The notes: generated from the letters alone by a model not told the origin. Positions 25,484 to 34,534 are shown, counted from the first letter of the stretch. The stretch: 64,000 bases of DNA from CAWJPY01 sp963844865 (GCA_963844865.1 CAWJPY010000031.1:1-64000); one strand, 5' to 3'. Made by a program: numbers and translations.

Positions 25484-28400
25484 ATGTGCCATCGGCATCG
25501 GATCTCCGTCGCCCTCCAGCGCATCTGGGCCGTCCTCCTGTGGAGTGCGGCCGCCGCGGCGGTGGCCGCCGACGAGCGCATCGAGTTCGTCCACCTCTCC
25601 CTGGAGCAGGGCCTCTCGCAGAGCATCATCGAGCAGATCGTCCAGGACCGGAAGGGCTTCCTGTGGTTCGTCACCGAGGACGGTCTCAACCGCTTCGACG
25701 GGTACCGCTTCGTGGTCGTCCGGAACGAGCCCGGAGACCCCTCGAGCCTCAGCCACAACGAGCTCAAGTCCATCCACGAGGACCGCGACGGCATCCTGTG
25801 GGTCGGGGCCTTCGAGGGCGGCCTCAATCGCTACGACCCCTCGACGGGAAAGGTCACCCGCTATCGGAACGATCCGGCCGACCGCGCCAGCCTCAGCCAC
25901 GACACCGTCAGGGTCATCCTGGAGGATCGCGCCGGCCGCCTGTGGATCGGCACCGAGGGCGGCGGCCTCGACCGCTTGGACCGCGCCAGCGGGCGCTTCG
26001 ACCACTACCTCACGGAGGCCCACACGCCCGGCTCCCGGGGAGGCGTCGACGTGCGGGCTCTCCTCGAGGACCGGTCCGGCGCGCTCTGGGTGGGCACCAA
26101 CGGCGAGGGGCTGTACCGGCTGGACCCGGAGACCGGCGCGCTCACCCGCTACCGCCACGACGAGGAGGACCGCTCGAGCCTCGCCGGCGACGCCGTGCTC
26201 GCGCTGCTCGAGGACCGCGCGGGCACGCTCTGGGTCGGCACCTACGGCGCCGGCCTCGACGCCTTCGACCCTGCCACCGGCGGCTTCACCCACCACCGCG
26301 CCGACCCCTCGGACCCCACGTCCCTCCGCAGCGATCTCGTGAAGGCGCTGTGCGAGGACCACACCGGCGCCCTGTGGGTGGCCACGGACGGCGGCGGTCT
26401 GAGCCGCCTCGACCCTCGGCGGCGGGCCTTCACCACCTCCCGCCACGACCCCATGGACCCGCGCAGCCTCAGCACGGACCGCCTGTACTCCGTGTACGAG
26501 GACCGCTCCAGCGTGCTCTGGGTGGGGACCTACGGCGGCGGCCTCAACACCTTCGACGTCGCCCGCAAGAGGTTCCGCACCGTCCGCAGCGACCCCGGTG
26601 ACCCCGATTCCCTCAACGACGACATCGTCTGGACGTTCGCAGAGCACCCGCCCGGGGTGCTGTGGATCGGCACCGACAGCGGCGGGCTCAACCGCTTCGA
26701 CCGCGCCTCCAACACCTGGCGCCACTGGGTCCACGAACCCGACGACCCGTCGAGCCTGGCCCACAACACGGTCCGCATGCTCCAGGTGGACCCCGACGGG
26801 GTGATCTGGATCGCCACTAACGGCGGCGGCCTGGACCGCTTCGACCCCGCCCGCGGGGTGTTCCGCCACTTCCGGCACGACCCCGACGATCGCGGCTCGC
26901 TGGCCCACGACAGCCTGCGCTCGGTCTTCAGGGACAGCGCGGGGAGGCTGTGGGTCGGCACCTTCGGCGGCGGCCTCGACCTCCTGGACGAGGCCGGCGG
27001 CCGCTTCCTCCACCACCGCCACGACCCCCGGGACCCATCCAGCATCTCCAACGACTACATCCGCCTGGTGGCCGAGGACCGCGACGGCGTGCTCTGGGTC
27101 GGGACCCAGGGCGGCGGCCTCAACCGCTTCGACCCGACGACCGGGCGCTTCAGCCACTACCGCTCCAGCCGTGACGACCCCACGAGCATCAGCAACGACC
27201 ACGTCTTCGCCATCCACGAGGACCGGGCAGGCGCCCTGTGGCTGGGCACGTTCGGTGGCGGCCTCAACCGCTTCGACCGCGCGCGCGGCACCTTCAGGCG
27301 CTACCTGACCGAGGACGGGCTGGTGAGCGACGCCCTGTACGCCATGCTCGAGGACGAGGACGGCCGCCTGTGGATCAGCAGCACCAGGGGCCTGTCCCGG
27401 TTCGATCCGGGCACGGAGACGTTCGTCAACTACGACGTCCGCGACGGGCTGCAGAGCAACGAGTTCAACGGCGGCTCCGCCTACTCGAGCCCGAGCGGCG
27501 AGATGTTCTTCGGTGGCATCGCCGGATTCAACGCCTTCTTCCCGCGCGAGATCGGCGTCAACACCCAGGTGCCGAACGTGGTCCTCACCGACCTCCAGCT
27601 CTTCAACCACTCCGTCTCCCCGGGTGAGCGGGTGCGGGGCCGGGTGCTGCTCGAACGGCCCCTCGCCTACACCGACCGCATCGAGCTGTCGTACAAGGAC
27701 AACGTCACCACCATCGAGTTCGCCGCCCTCCACTACAGCGCCCCGAGCAAGAACCTCTACTCCTACCGCATGGAGGGGTTCAGCGACAGCTGGATCCCGG
27801 TGAGCGCCCACCGCCGCAGCGCCACCTTCACGGGGCTCGAGCCCGGGGACTACGTCTTCCGGGTGCGCGGCTCCAACAGCGACGGCGTATGGAACACCGC
27901 CGGCGCGGCCCTCAGAATCCGCATCACGCCGCCGTTCTGGGCCACCTGGTGGTTCCGCCTGGCCGGGCTGGTGGTCCTGGCGGGAGTGGTCATGGCGGCG
28001 GTCCAGGTCCGCACCCGTGACCTCCGCATGCGGGCCCAGCTGGCGGCCGCCCACGACGCCCAGATGGCGATCATCCCCCAGAGCGATCCCGACGTACCGG
28101 GCTTCGACATCGCCGGCGCATGGATCCCGGCCTACGGGGTCGGCGGCGACTTCTTCGACTATCTGTGGCTCAATGGCGACCCGCCGCGCCTGGCCATCGT
28201 GGTCGGCGACGTCGCCGGCAAGGGCATGCTGGCCGCCATGAACGCGGTCATGTCCGACGGCATGGTCGTCTCCCGGGCGCGGCAGGCCGGGTCGGTGCAG
28301 GACATCATGTCGAGCCTCAACAGTTCCCTCTACCACAAGGTCTCAGAACGCATGTTCACCGCCATGTGCCTGGTGGTGCTGGATCCGGCGACTCGCGACC

Positions 28401-28792
28401 TGACCTTCGTGAACGCCGGCCTCTGCGAGCCCCTGTACAGGTCGGGGGAAACCGTTGAGTCTTTGGCTTCGCCGGGGCCCCGCCTCCCGCTGGGCGGGAT
28501 GGAGCGCACCCGCTATGAGAGCCGGACCGTGCGGCTGGAGCCCGGCGGCGTGGTGGCTCTCTTCTCCGACGGCATCCCCGAGACCCGGGACCGGAGCGGC
28601 GAGCTCTACGGCTACGACGCACCGTGCGAGCTCCTGGCCCGGCTCGATGTGGGCGAGATGTCCGCCGGGGAGATCAAGAGTGCTCTCATCGAGGACGCCC
28701 AGCGCTTCCGCCGTGGCGCTCCTCAGAGCGACGACGTCGTGCTCGTGGTGATCAAGGCTGCCGGTCAGCCGCTCATGCGCCCTACCTCCTGA
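25484..28792 (+). CDS. Two-component-propeller sensor with PP2C/SpoIIE phosphatase output
   Basis: A 1102-residue sensor. A signal or membrane anchor (residues 10-27) is followed by 13 tandem Reg_prop repeats (about residues 55-650; period about 48), each of the form DRxGxLWVGTxGGGLNRFD, forming two periplasmic seven-bladed propellers as in hybrid two-component sensors. A Y_Y_Y domain (about 724-792), one membrane helix (about 816-840) and a cytoplasmic PP2C/SpoIIE domain follow, with GVGGDFFDY, GDVAGKGMLAAMNA, LFSDGIPETRD and SDDVVLVV holding the metal-binding aspartates. It likely turns a ligand signal into dephosphorylation of an anti-sigma antagonist. No partner switch proteins are encoded nearby. 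Confidence 0.93.
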   Translation: MCHRHRISVALQRIWAVLLWSAAAAAVAADERIEFVHLSLEQGLSQSIIEQIVQDRKGFLWFVTEDGLNRFDGYRFVVVRNEPGDPSSLSHNELKSIHEDRDGILWVGAFEGGLNRYDPSTGKVTRYRNDPADRASLSHDTVRVILEDRAGRLWIGTEGGGLDRLDRASGRFDHYLTEAHTPGSRGGVDVRALLEDRSGALWVGTNGEGLYRLDPETGALTRYRHDEEDRSSLAGDAVLALLEDRAGTLWVGTYGAGLDAFDPATGGFTHHRADPSDPTSLRSDLVKALCEDHTGALWVATDGGGLSRLDPRRRAFTTSRHDPMDPRSLSTDRLYSVYEDRSSVLWVGTYGGGLNTFDVARKRFRTVRSDPGDPDSLNDDIVWTFAEHPPGVLWIGTDSGGLNRFDRASNTWRHWVHEPDDPSSLAHNTVRMLQVDPDGVIWIATNGGGLDRFDPARGVFRHFRHDPDDRGSLAHDSLRSVFRDSAGRLWVGTFGGGLDLLDEAGGRFLHHRHDPRDPSSISNDYIRLVAEDRDGVLWVGTQGGGLNRFDPTTGRFSHYRSSRDDPTSISNDHVFAIHEDRAGALWLGTFGGGLNRFDRARGTFRRYLTEDGLVSDALYAMLEDEDGRLWISSTRGLSRFDPGTETFVNYDVRDGLQSNEFNGGSAYSSPSGEMFFGGIAGFNAFFPREIGVNTQVPNVVLTDLQLFNHSVSPGERVRGRVLLERPLAYTDRIELSYKDNVTTIEFAALHYSAPSKNLYSYRMEGFSDSWIPVSAHRRSATFTGLEPGDYVFRVRGSNSDGVWNTAGAALRIRITPPFWATWWFRLAGLVVLAGVVMAAVQVRTRDLRMRAQLAAAHDAQMAIIPQSDPDVPGFDIAGAWIPAYGVGGDFFDYLWLNGDPPRLAIVVGDVAGKGMLAAMNAVMSDGMVVSRARQAGSVQDIMSSLNSSLYHKVSERMFTAMCLVVLDPATRDLTFVNAGLCEPLYRSGETVESLASPGPRLPLGGMERTRYESRTVRLEPGGVVALFSDGIPETRDRSGELYGYDAPCELLARLDVGEMSAGEIKSALIEDAQRFRRGAPQSDDVVLVVIKAAGQPLMRPTS

Positions 28793-29058
28793 TGTCACAC
28801 CCCACGCTGTCATCCCGAAGGAGCGCAGCGACTGAGGGACCTGGGCGGGGGAACGGGGCCGCAGCGTCGTAGGCACGCCCGCGCCCGCGCCCGCGTCCGC
28901 GGCGGCGGCGGCGGCGGCAGCGATCCGTACCGCCGGGACACTGCGGAGAACAGCACGTGCCTCGGGCGCGCCACTGGTGACGCTTTCACGATGTGGGGCG
29001 GACCCGTCGTTCGTGAAGTGCGGTCGTGAAAGTGACGGCCCCGGCGCGCCGTCCGCGC
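28793..29058. repeat. Intergenic spacer with nested inverted repeat
   Basis: A GTCATCCCGAAGGAGCGCAG stretch (near 28809, distantly like the GTCAT part of the 250-bp unit) is followed by a GC run of GCCCGCG and GGCGGC. Then comes a nested palindrome at 28965-29050: outer arms GGCGCGCC (28965-28972, 29043-29050), 10-bp spacers on both sides, inner arms CTTTCACGA (28983-28991) and TCGTGAAAG (29024-29032). It separates convergent genes and may end transcription, or be a small mobile element. Confidence 0.65.
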
Positions 29059-29751
29059 TCACGGCTTCAACCAGGCTAGTCCGCGCCGCAGGACCGCCGC
29101 GCCGTCCTCCCTCGCCCACTCACCGTGCGCGATGACGAGCCGCTCGGGTTGCCACGCGAGGGCCTTCCTCACCGCCTGCCGAGCCTTCGTGCGCGGAAAG
29201 AAGGTGGCCCGCCACTCCCGGGGGGTGCTCCCATCCTCTCCGACCAGGCCGTCGAGGCGCATCAGGCAGCCCTTGAAGCCGCGTGCGGTGGCCGGGTCGT
29301 GGCGCTGGACCAGGTCGCCCACCAGGCAGGTGGAGGAGCGCCGGTGGTAGAAGAGCACCTCGTCCATGGCCAGGCTGCCGCCCACGACGACCTGGTCGAT
29401 CTGCCCCCGCCACGCCGGTTCGGGGTCGCCGCCGAGGGTGCCACAGAAGTCGAGGTCGGGGCGCCGCCGTGCCAGACCCGGTGGGGCGTAGAGGCGGGCG
29501 TCCGGCCAGGCGGCCGCCCACTCACCCAGGAAGAGGTGGTGGATCTTGTTGGGGGACACCAGGTGGCGCACCCGACCGAGGACGGCGACCTCGCCCCGCA
29601 GCTCGGCCGTCGGCCGGACCGGAGACCAGACCCACAGGTCGCCGTTCTCCAGCCGCACGACCGCCATCCGTGTCGGGTAGGGGAATCCGTAGAAGGGCAC
29701 GATGGGACCGTCGGCGATCCAGATCTCGTCCCCGACCTGTTGCAGTGCCAT
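29059..29751 (-). CDS. DUF4336 (metallo-beta-lactamase-like) protein
   Basis: A 230-residue cytoplasmic protein resembling DUF4336, a degenerate branch of the metallo-beta-lactamase superfamily: EIWIADGPIVPFYGFPYPTR, ENGDLWVWSPV, HLVSPNKIHHLFLGEWAAAW, LVGDLVQR and ERLVIAHGEW. The canonical HxHxDH metal motif is replaced (NKIHHLFLGEW), so hydrolase activity is doubtful. ATG 29751 lies just after the terminator of the upstream subtilase gene. Confidence 0.82.
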   Translation of the reverse strand: MALQQVGDEIWIADGPIVPFYGFPYPTRMAVVRLENGDLWVWSPVRPTAELRGEVAVLGRVRHLVSPNKIHHLFLGEWAAAWPDARLYAPPGLARRRPDLDFCGTLGGDPEPAWRGQIDQVVVGGSLAMDEVLFYHRRSSTCLVGDLVQRHDPATARGFKGCLMRLDGLVGEDGSTPREWRATFFPRTKARQAVRKALAWQPERLVIAHGEWAREDGAAVLRRGLAWLKP

Positions 29752-29765
29752 CCCAGGAGTCTACA

Positions 29766-29794
29766 AGAGAAACGCCGGGCACGAGGCCCGGCGT
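29766..29794 (-). terminator. Intrinsic terminator of the 451-residue subtilase gene
   Basis: On the minus strand ACGCCGGGC-CTCGT-GCCCGGCGT forms a 9-bp stem with a 5-nt loop, followed by TTTCTCTTG. It lies 26-54 bp past the subtilase stop and ends just before the DUF4336 gene, so the two genes are transcribed separately. Confidence 0.85.
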
Positions 29795-29819
29795 CCTGGG
29801 TGTCGAGTACGGTTTCTGA

Positions 29820-31175
29820 TCAGTGCGCGACCGCTGCCGTGCCGGCGTTCACACGCCCGTGGCTGTAGATGGCGTCGACCCCCTTCTTTCCGAGGTCGTC
29901 AGCCGTCTTCGCGAGACCGACCTTGAGTTGGCCGCCGTTGAGCGCACCATCGAAGTTGCCGTCCATGAGGGCGGCCACGCCGGCCGCGGTGGGCGACGCG
30001 AAGCTGGTGCCCGTGCCCCCGAAGAGGTAGGAGCTCGGCCCGCAGCCGAAGTAGATGGAGAAGGTGGAGCACGCACCGACGACTCCACCCTGGCCCCCCT
30101 GAGGGAGATCGCACCCCGGCAGCGGGTCCGCCGGAGGGCCGCCACCGCCAGGCGCGCCGACCCAGGTCCCGGAGCGACCGTAGTTGCTGTAGCTCGCTAC
30201 CTCGTCGAGGATGTCGGTGGCGTAAATGCTCGTTGAGGTCCCGGCCTGGGCGGGCAGGGACACATAGCTCTTGTCCTTGTCGAGGTTGGCGCCGTCGTTG
30301 CCCGCGGCGGTAACCACCAGCTTGCCCTTGCTGTTCGCGTAGTTCACGGCCGCGCTCATGGCCCCCAGGAGCTGACCGCCGCCGATGGAGTTCTTGGGGA
30401 AGTAGGCGCCCAGACTCATGTTGATGACCTGCACGGCGGGCAGGTCGGCCGCATACAGGATGCCGGCGATGACGTCCGCGAAGCTCCCGTTGCCGGTGCA
30501 GTTGAGCACCTTCACGGCCACGATCTCGGCGCCCGGCGCCACCGACGCCATGCCATAGCTGTTGCCCGTGATGAGGCTGGCGACGATCGTGCCATGGTAC
30601 CGGAAGTCGTAGTAGGTCTCCTCGTCGGGCAGGCCCAGGATGGCGTTGCACGCCGACGATCCAGGCGTCAGCATGCTCGTGCTGTCTGCCTCGTCGACCT
30701 TGCCTGCCAGCTCGTTGTGGAACGGATCAACGCCGGTGTCCAGCACCGCCACCTTGACGCCGTCACCAAAGACGCCCTGGTCCCACGCTGCCGGCGCGTC
30801 GATCTGGTCCATGTTCCACTGGCAGGGGTAGTAGTACGTCGCCGCAGGGTCGGGATCGGATCCCGCGGCCCGAATCGTGTCCAGAGCGACCGGCTCGGCC
30901 GACGGCACCCACTGCACCATGAGGTCCTGCTGGACGCCCGCAACGCCCCGCGCTCCCTCGAGGTTGGCGGCGAAGTCGGGATCCTCCGACATCGCCACCG
31001 CATAGCCGATCTGGGGATGGGTCCGCAGCAGGGTGCCACCTGCAGCGGCCACCTCCTGGGCGAGGTTGGCGGGCAGACCCTTGATGATGAACGTGTTGGT
31101 CGGCTGCGGGGCCCCTGCCAGGGCACCTCCCACAGCCAACATGGCGATTGCTCCACATATCACAGCAGCTCTCAT
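29820..31175 (-). CDS. Secreted S8 family serine peptidase (subtilase)
   Basis: A 451-residue exported protease. A signal peptide (MRAAVICGAIAMLAVGGALA) and an inhibitor-I9-like propeptide precede the catalytic domain: Asp in KVAVLDTGVDPF (near residue 143), His in YHGTIVASLITGNSYG (near residue 193), oxyanion Asn in VVTAAGNDGANL (near residue 290), Ser in GTGTSFASPTAAGVAALM (near residue 388). The usual HGTHVA block is HGTIVA here, though the catalytic His is kept. Disulfide-capable cysteines are present. ATG 31175 has GGGAGGA upstream. It degrades extracellular protein or matures surface proteins. Confidence 0.92.
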   Translation of the reverse strand: MRAAVICGAIAMLAVGGALAGAPQPTNTFIIKGLPANLAQEVAAAGGTLLRTHPQIGYAVAMSEDPDFAANLEGARGVAGVQQDLMVQWVPSAEPVALDTIRAAGSDPDPAATYYYPCQWNMDQIDAPAAWDQGVFGDGVKVAVLDTGVDPFHNELAGKVDEADSTSMLTPGSSACNAILGLPDEETYYDFRYHGTIVASLITGNSYGMASVAPGAEIVAVKVLNCTGNGSFADVIAGILYAADLPAVQVINMSLGAYFPKNSIGGGQLLGAMSAAVNYANSKGKLVVTAAGNDGANLDKDKSYVSLPAQAGTSTSIYATDILDEVASYSNYGRSGTWVGAPGGGGPPADPLPGCDLPQGGQGGVVGACSTFSIYFGCGPSSYLFGGTGTSFASPTAAGVAALMDGNFDGALNGGQLKVGLAKTADDLGKKGVDAIYSHGRVNAGTAAVAH

Positions 31176-31475
31176 GAATCCTCCCTTGCTCGACGATCCG
31201 TTTCCATCCGATCACGCGTCCGTGTGCCCGGGCTCGCGGGCCCGCTACCGTGGTAATGAGTTCAGTTTTCGGTAACGGTTTAACGCCACGACGAGATTCC
31301 CCCAGTGTCCCCGGTCACGGACTCAGGCCGGCGGTAACGCCACGAGGGCTTGGCGGATCTGGTTCTAAGTTTCTGATCGCGAAACGTTTCCATGGGGCCA
31401 TCGGAATGTGGAACCGGGCCTGCGGATTACACGGTCAGGGTCGTCCCAGAACGGTGCGGGACGGCGGGAGGCGCC
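31176..31475. promoter_or_regulatory. Divergent intergenic region with direct repeat and palindrome
   Basis: Between the divergent subtilase and SDR genes, TAACGCCACGA occurs twice (31281-31291 and 31335-31345) and a perfect 10-bp palindrome GAAACGTTTC lies at 31381-31390. The stretch is more A/T-rich than its surroundings. These are candidate regulator sites; no complete promoter is assigned. Confidence 0.4.
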
Positions 31476-32387
31476 ATGGGCTGGACGGCACGAGACATCC
31501 CGGATCAGAGCGGACGGACGGCGGTCGTGACGGGCGCCAACAGCGGCATCGGCTTTCATACGGCGCAAGAGCTCGCGAGGAAGGGCGCCCACGTGGTGCT
31601 CGCCTGCCGCAGCGAGCCCAGGGGCCGGGAGGCGCTCAACCGGATCACTGCCGAGGCGCGGTCCGCGAGCGTGGAGCTGGCGCCTCTCGACCTCGGGAGC
31701 CTGGCCTCGGTACGGCGGTTCGCCGAGCAGCTCGCGGCACGTTCCAAGCGGCTGGACCTGCTCGTCAACAACGCCGGCGTCATGGTGCCTCCCCTCGGCC
31801 GCACCGAGGACGGGTTCGAGCTCCAGTTCGGCATCAACCACCTCGGCCACTTCGCCCTCACGGGCCTCTTGCTGCCGCTCATCGCGGACACCCCGGGCGC
31901 GCGGGTGGTGACCGTGAGCAGCCTCATGCACCGTCCGGCCTCCGTGGACTTCGACAACCTGAATGCGGAGAAGGGTTACCACCGCCAACGAGCCTACGGC
32001 CAGAGCAAGCTCGCCAACCTCCTGTTCGCCTTCGAGCTCGAGCGCCGCCTCCGGGCGCAGGGCGCCGCCGCGCTCTCCATCGCCTCCCACCCCGGCTGGA
32101 CGGCCACCAATCTGCAACGGCATGCCCCGCTCACCAGCTTCTTCAACCGGTTCTTCGCCCAGGGAGCGGCCCAGGGAGCCCTGCCGTCGCTGTACGCGGC
32201 CACGGCCCACGAGGCTGACGGCGGCGGGTACTACGGCCCCGGAGGGCTGCTCGAGCTGCGCGGGCTGCCGAAGCCGGCCACGGCCTCCCGGGCGGCGCAG
32301 GACAGGGACACTGCCGTCCGTCTGTGGCGGGTGTCGGAGGAGACGACCGACGTGCGCTTCCTGTCCACGGACGGCGAGACGGCGTGA
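31476..32387 (+). CDS. Short-chain dehydrogenase/reductase
   Basis: A 303-residue NAD(P)-dependent oxidoreductase of the SDR family, retinol-dehydrogenase-like (WWOX/RDH type). The cofactor motif is TGANSGIG (near residue 20), followed by LLVNNAGVM, the catalytic Ser in VVTVSSLMHR, and the YxxxK pair in YGQSKLANLLFAFELER. ASHPGWTATNL is also typical. Arg in LACRSEPRG favours NADP. ATG 31476 has GGGAGG upstream; the frame opens earlier without coding character. Substrate unknown. Confidence 0.92.
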   Translation: MGWTARDIPDQSGRTAVVTGANSGIGFHTAQELARKGAHVVLACRSEPRGREALNRITAEARSASVELAPLDLGSLASVRRFAEQLAARSKRLDLLVNNAGVMVPPLGRTEDGFELQFGINHLGHFALTGLLLPLIADTPGARVVTVSSLMHRPASVDFDNLNAEKGYHRQRAYGQSKLANLLFAFELERRLRAQGAAALSIASHPGWTATNLQRHAPLTSFFNRFFAQGAAQGALPSLYAATAHEADGGGYYGPGGLLELRGLPKPATASRAAQDRDTAVRLWRVSEETTDVRFLSTDGETA

Positions 32388-32454
32388 TTCAACGGATCCG
32401 ACCGCGGGGCGGGTTCATGGTGGTCGCGCCCGCCGGACGAGCCCTGCGGCGATC

Positions 32455-32570
32455 GGACAGGCCCGGCGATCACCGCCGCTGCCACGGCCGCTGACCACTG
32501 CTGGTGATCACTGCCCCCGTCGCCGCCGCTGATGACTGCCCCTGCCGCTGTCGAGGGACCGGCCGGACGG
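32455..32570. repeat. GC/CAG-type low-complexity spacer block
   Basis: Irregular iterations of CCGCTGA, TGACTGCCCCTGCCGCTG and CACTGCTGGTGATCACTG between convergent genes. Same style as the blocks near metK. Confidence 0.5.
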
Positions 32571-32597
32571 GATTTCGGCCCCCCGCAGGGAGCCCGC

Positions 32598-33662
32598 CTA
32601 CCCCGGGTACCGCTCCCAGTCGAAGGCGCCTCGCTCATCCCAGGCAGTGGGGTCGTGGGCGGCCCGGTACAGGTCATCCGCAACCCGCTCGATGACCGGC
32701 CGCAGCTCCAGGTCGGCGAGCCAGCGGGCCGGGATGGCGTCGATGCCCCACAGGGTTCCCAGGATCTGGCCGGTGATCGCCCCGGTGGAGTCCGAGTCCC
32801 CGGAGTGGGTGACGGCGGCACGCACCCCTCCTTCGAAGCCGGTGGCGGTCAGGGCGCAGTACACGCCGATGGCGAGCGCCTCCTCGGCCACCCAGCCCTG
32901 GCCCAGGGACTCCACCCGTTCCGGGGTCGCGGTCGGCGCGGAGCGTGCCAGCCTGGTGGCCGCGCCGAGCGCCTGCACCACCTCCTCGGCATCCGGGCGG
33001 TTGCGGACCTCCTGCATGGCCACGACCACGGCGGCGCCCAGGTCCGAGCCCCCGGCGAGCCGATGGATGAGGCGGGCGAGACATCCCGCCGCCAGCCAGC
33101 CCGACGGATGGCCGTGGCTGACCGCCGCCGCCTCGCATCCGATCCGGAACGAGTCGGAGAGGCCTGCCAGTCCCACCGGTGAGACCCGCATGACGCCCCC
33201 GCATCCCTTGCTGTCGTTGATGGGGTCCTCGGGTGTGCCCTCGGCGCCGCTGCGCAGGGCGCGCAGACAGGTGGCGCCCGGCGCCCGCCGGTCGTTGAGC
33301 TCGGGGTCGCCGGACAGCCACGACGAGAGGACGTCGTTGGTGGCCAGTGGGTTCCGCGGCCGCCCTCCCTGAGTGGCCAGCCAGCGCCAGCAGGCCTGGC
33401 GGAAGATGCCCGGCCACGAGGGTTCTGCGCCGTCCACCCGGCTCCGGTTGAGGCCGCGGATCACGGCCTCGGCGGTGAACAGCGTCATCTGGGTGTCGTC
33501 GGTGATCCCGCCCTCGGGCCCGTCCCAGGGCGCGAAGTCGTCGGGTCCGGCGGCGCCGAACGCGGCACGGATCGCCGCCAGGTCGAGAAACTCCACCGGC
33601 GCCCCGAGGGCGTCCCCCACGGCTCCTCCCAGCAGACAACCACGGACACGGTCGCGCAGCAT
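32598..33662 (-). CDS. ADP-ribosylglycohydrolase (DraG-like)
   Basis: A 354-residue cytoplasmic hydrolase that removes ADP-ribose from proteins or small molecules using two magnesium ions. Family motifs: RGCLLGGAVGDALGAPVEF at the start, GGITDDTQMTLFTAEA (metal aspartates), KGCGGVMRVSPVGL, AAVSHGHPSGW and THSGDSDSTGAITGQILG (second metal site). ATG 33662 is used; GTG 33686 in the same frame is possible and neither has a strong ribosome site. No ADP-ribosyltransferase partner is seen in the window. Confidence 0.9.
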   Translation of the reverse strand: MLRDRVRGCLLGGAVGDALGAPVEFLDLAAIRAAFGAAGPDDFAPWDGPEGGITDDTQMTLFTAEAVIRGLNRSRVDGAEPSWPGIFRQACWRWLATQGGRPRNPLATNDVLSSWLSGDPELNDRRAPGATCLRALRSGAEGTPEDPINDSKGCGGVMRVSPVGLAGLSDSFRIGCEAAAVSHGHPSGWLAAGCLARLIHRLAGGSDLGAAVVVAMQEVRNRPDAEEVVQALGAATRLARSAPTATPERVESLGQGWVAEEALAIGVYCALTATGFEGGVRAAVTHSGDSDSTGAITGQILGTLWGIDAIPARWLADLELRPVIERVADDLYRAAHDPTAWDERGAFDWERYPG

Positions 33663-33825
33663 CGCGTCACTGTACACCGGCCTCACGGCCGCGGGACACC
33701 GTGATCAATGCGATGCCCGTTCAGGAGCAGACCCACGCGCCGCCGGGCATCGCCATCCGAGATCGACACGAGCACCGCACCGACGGGGGCCGCTCCGCCC
33801 TCTCGGCGTACACTGGACCGTGAGG

Positions 33826-34314
33826 ATGAAGCACGGAGTCAACGCGAGGCTGGCCCTGACCGCCGCAGGCGTCGCGCTCGTCGCCCTGGCGGGTTGTGGC
33901 TCCACGCCCCGGAGCCGGACGCAGGCCGCGATCCCGGCCGGTTGGCCCCTCGCCCAACACCGGGGAGTGGTGGTCTCGTCCTTCGGCCGCCGTGACAACG
34001 GCTCGTTCCACGAAGGCATCGATCTGGCCGCCCCCAGGGGCACGCGGGTCGTCGCGACGGCCGATGGAGTCGTCGTCTTCGCTCGCCGCGCCTCAGGCTA
34101 CGGGCGCACCGTCGTGATCGATCACGGCGGCCCCTGGCGGACACGGTACGCCCACCTGAAGCGCATCAAGGTGGAGACCGGCCAGCGCGTCGCTCGGCGC
34201 ACGGTCATCGGCACGGTGGGATCGAGCGGCAGGGCCAGCGGTCCCCACCTCCACTACGAGGTCCTGCGTCACGGAGTCCCCGTCGACCCTCGCCCCTACC
34301 TGGGCGATCCCTGA
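33826..34314 (+). CDS. M23 family metallopeptidase, lipoprotein
   Basis: A 162-residue predicted lipoprotein. The signal ends in a lipobox, LVALAGCGS, so Cys24 is likely lipidated. The rest is a LytM/M23 domain: SSFGRRDNGSFHEGIDLAAP with the first zinc ligands (His and Asp), GYGRTVVIDHGG, RYAHL, and SGPHLHYEVLRHG with the second HxH motif. All zinc ligands appear present, so it may be an active peptidoglycan endopeptidase; small M23 lipoproteins also act as amidase activators. ATG 33826 is used. A 66-bp repeat element starts 11 bp past the stop. Confidence 0.9.
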   Translation: MKHGVNARLALTAAGVALVALAGCGSTPRSRTQAAIPAGWPLAQHRGVVVSSFGRRDNGSFHEGIDLAAPRGTRVVATADGVVVFARRASGYGRTVVIDHGGPWRTRYAHLKRIKVETGQRVARRTVIGTVGSSGRASGPHLHYEVLRHGVPVDPRPYLGDP

Positions 34315-34325
34315 CGGCGAGAGAC

Positions 34326-34391
34326 GGTGCCAGGCAGCATTCGGATGAAGCGACCTGCGGACTTTCGAATCAAGACGGGGTGCCTGGCACC
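34326..34391. repeat. 66-bp interspersed element with terminal inverted repeats (copy 1)
   Basis: Ends are GGTGCCAGGCA (34326-34336) and TGCCTGGCACC (34381-34391), a perfect 11-bp inverted repeat. Inside lies a second inverted pair, ATTCG/CGAAT. Copy 2 at 62429-62494 has the same length and differs at three positions; a further AGAGAC precedes both. It may fold as a long hairpin in RNA. The ends resemble repeats mobilised by REP-associated Y1 transposases. Confidence 0.85.
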
Positions 34392-34534
34392 CCCACTGGT
34401 ACTCCGCTAGCGAGACTTCGCGGGACGCTGATCGCTGAAGCGGACGCGGTTTGCTGCCGCCGCCGTCGCTGACGCTGCCCCCCGATCGTGCCCCCGCCAC
34501 CGACGACCCGGACTCACGGAAGGTTGGATACCCA

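Noticed and set aside
24398..28336. Minus-strand open frame of 1312 codons running from the NifX/SlyD gene across the propeller sensor
   Set aside because: Only its last 293 codons are a gene. The rest is the antisense of the repetitive Reg_prop coding sequence, which lacks stops because of high GC.
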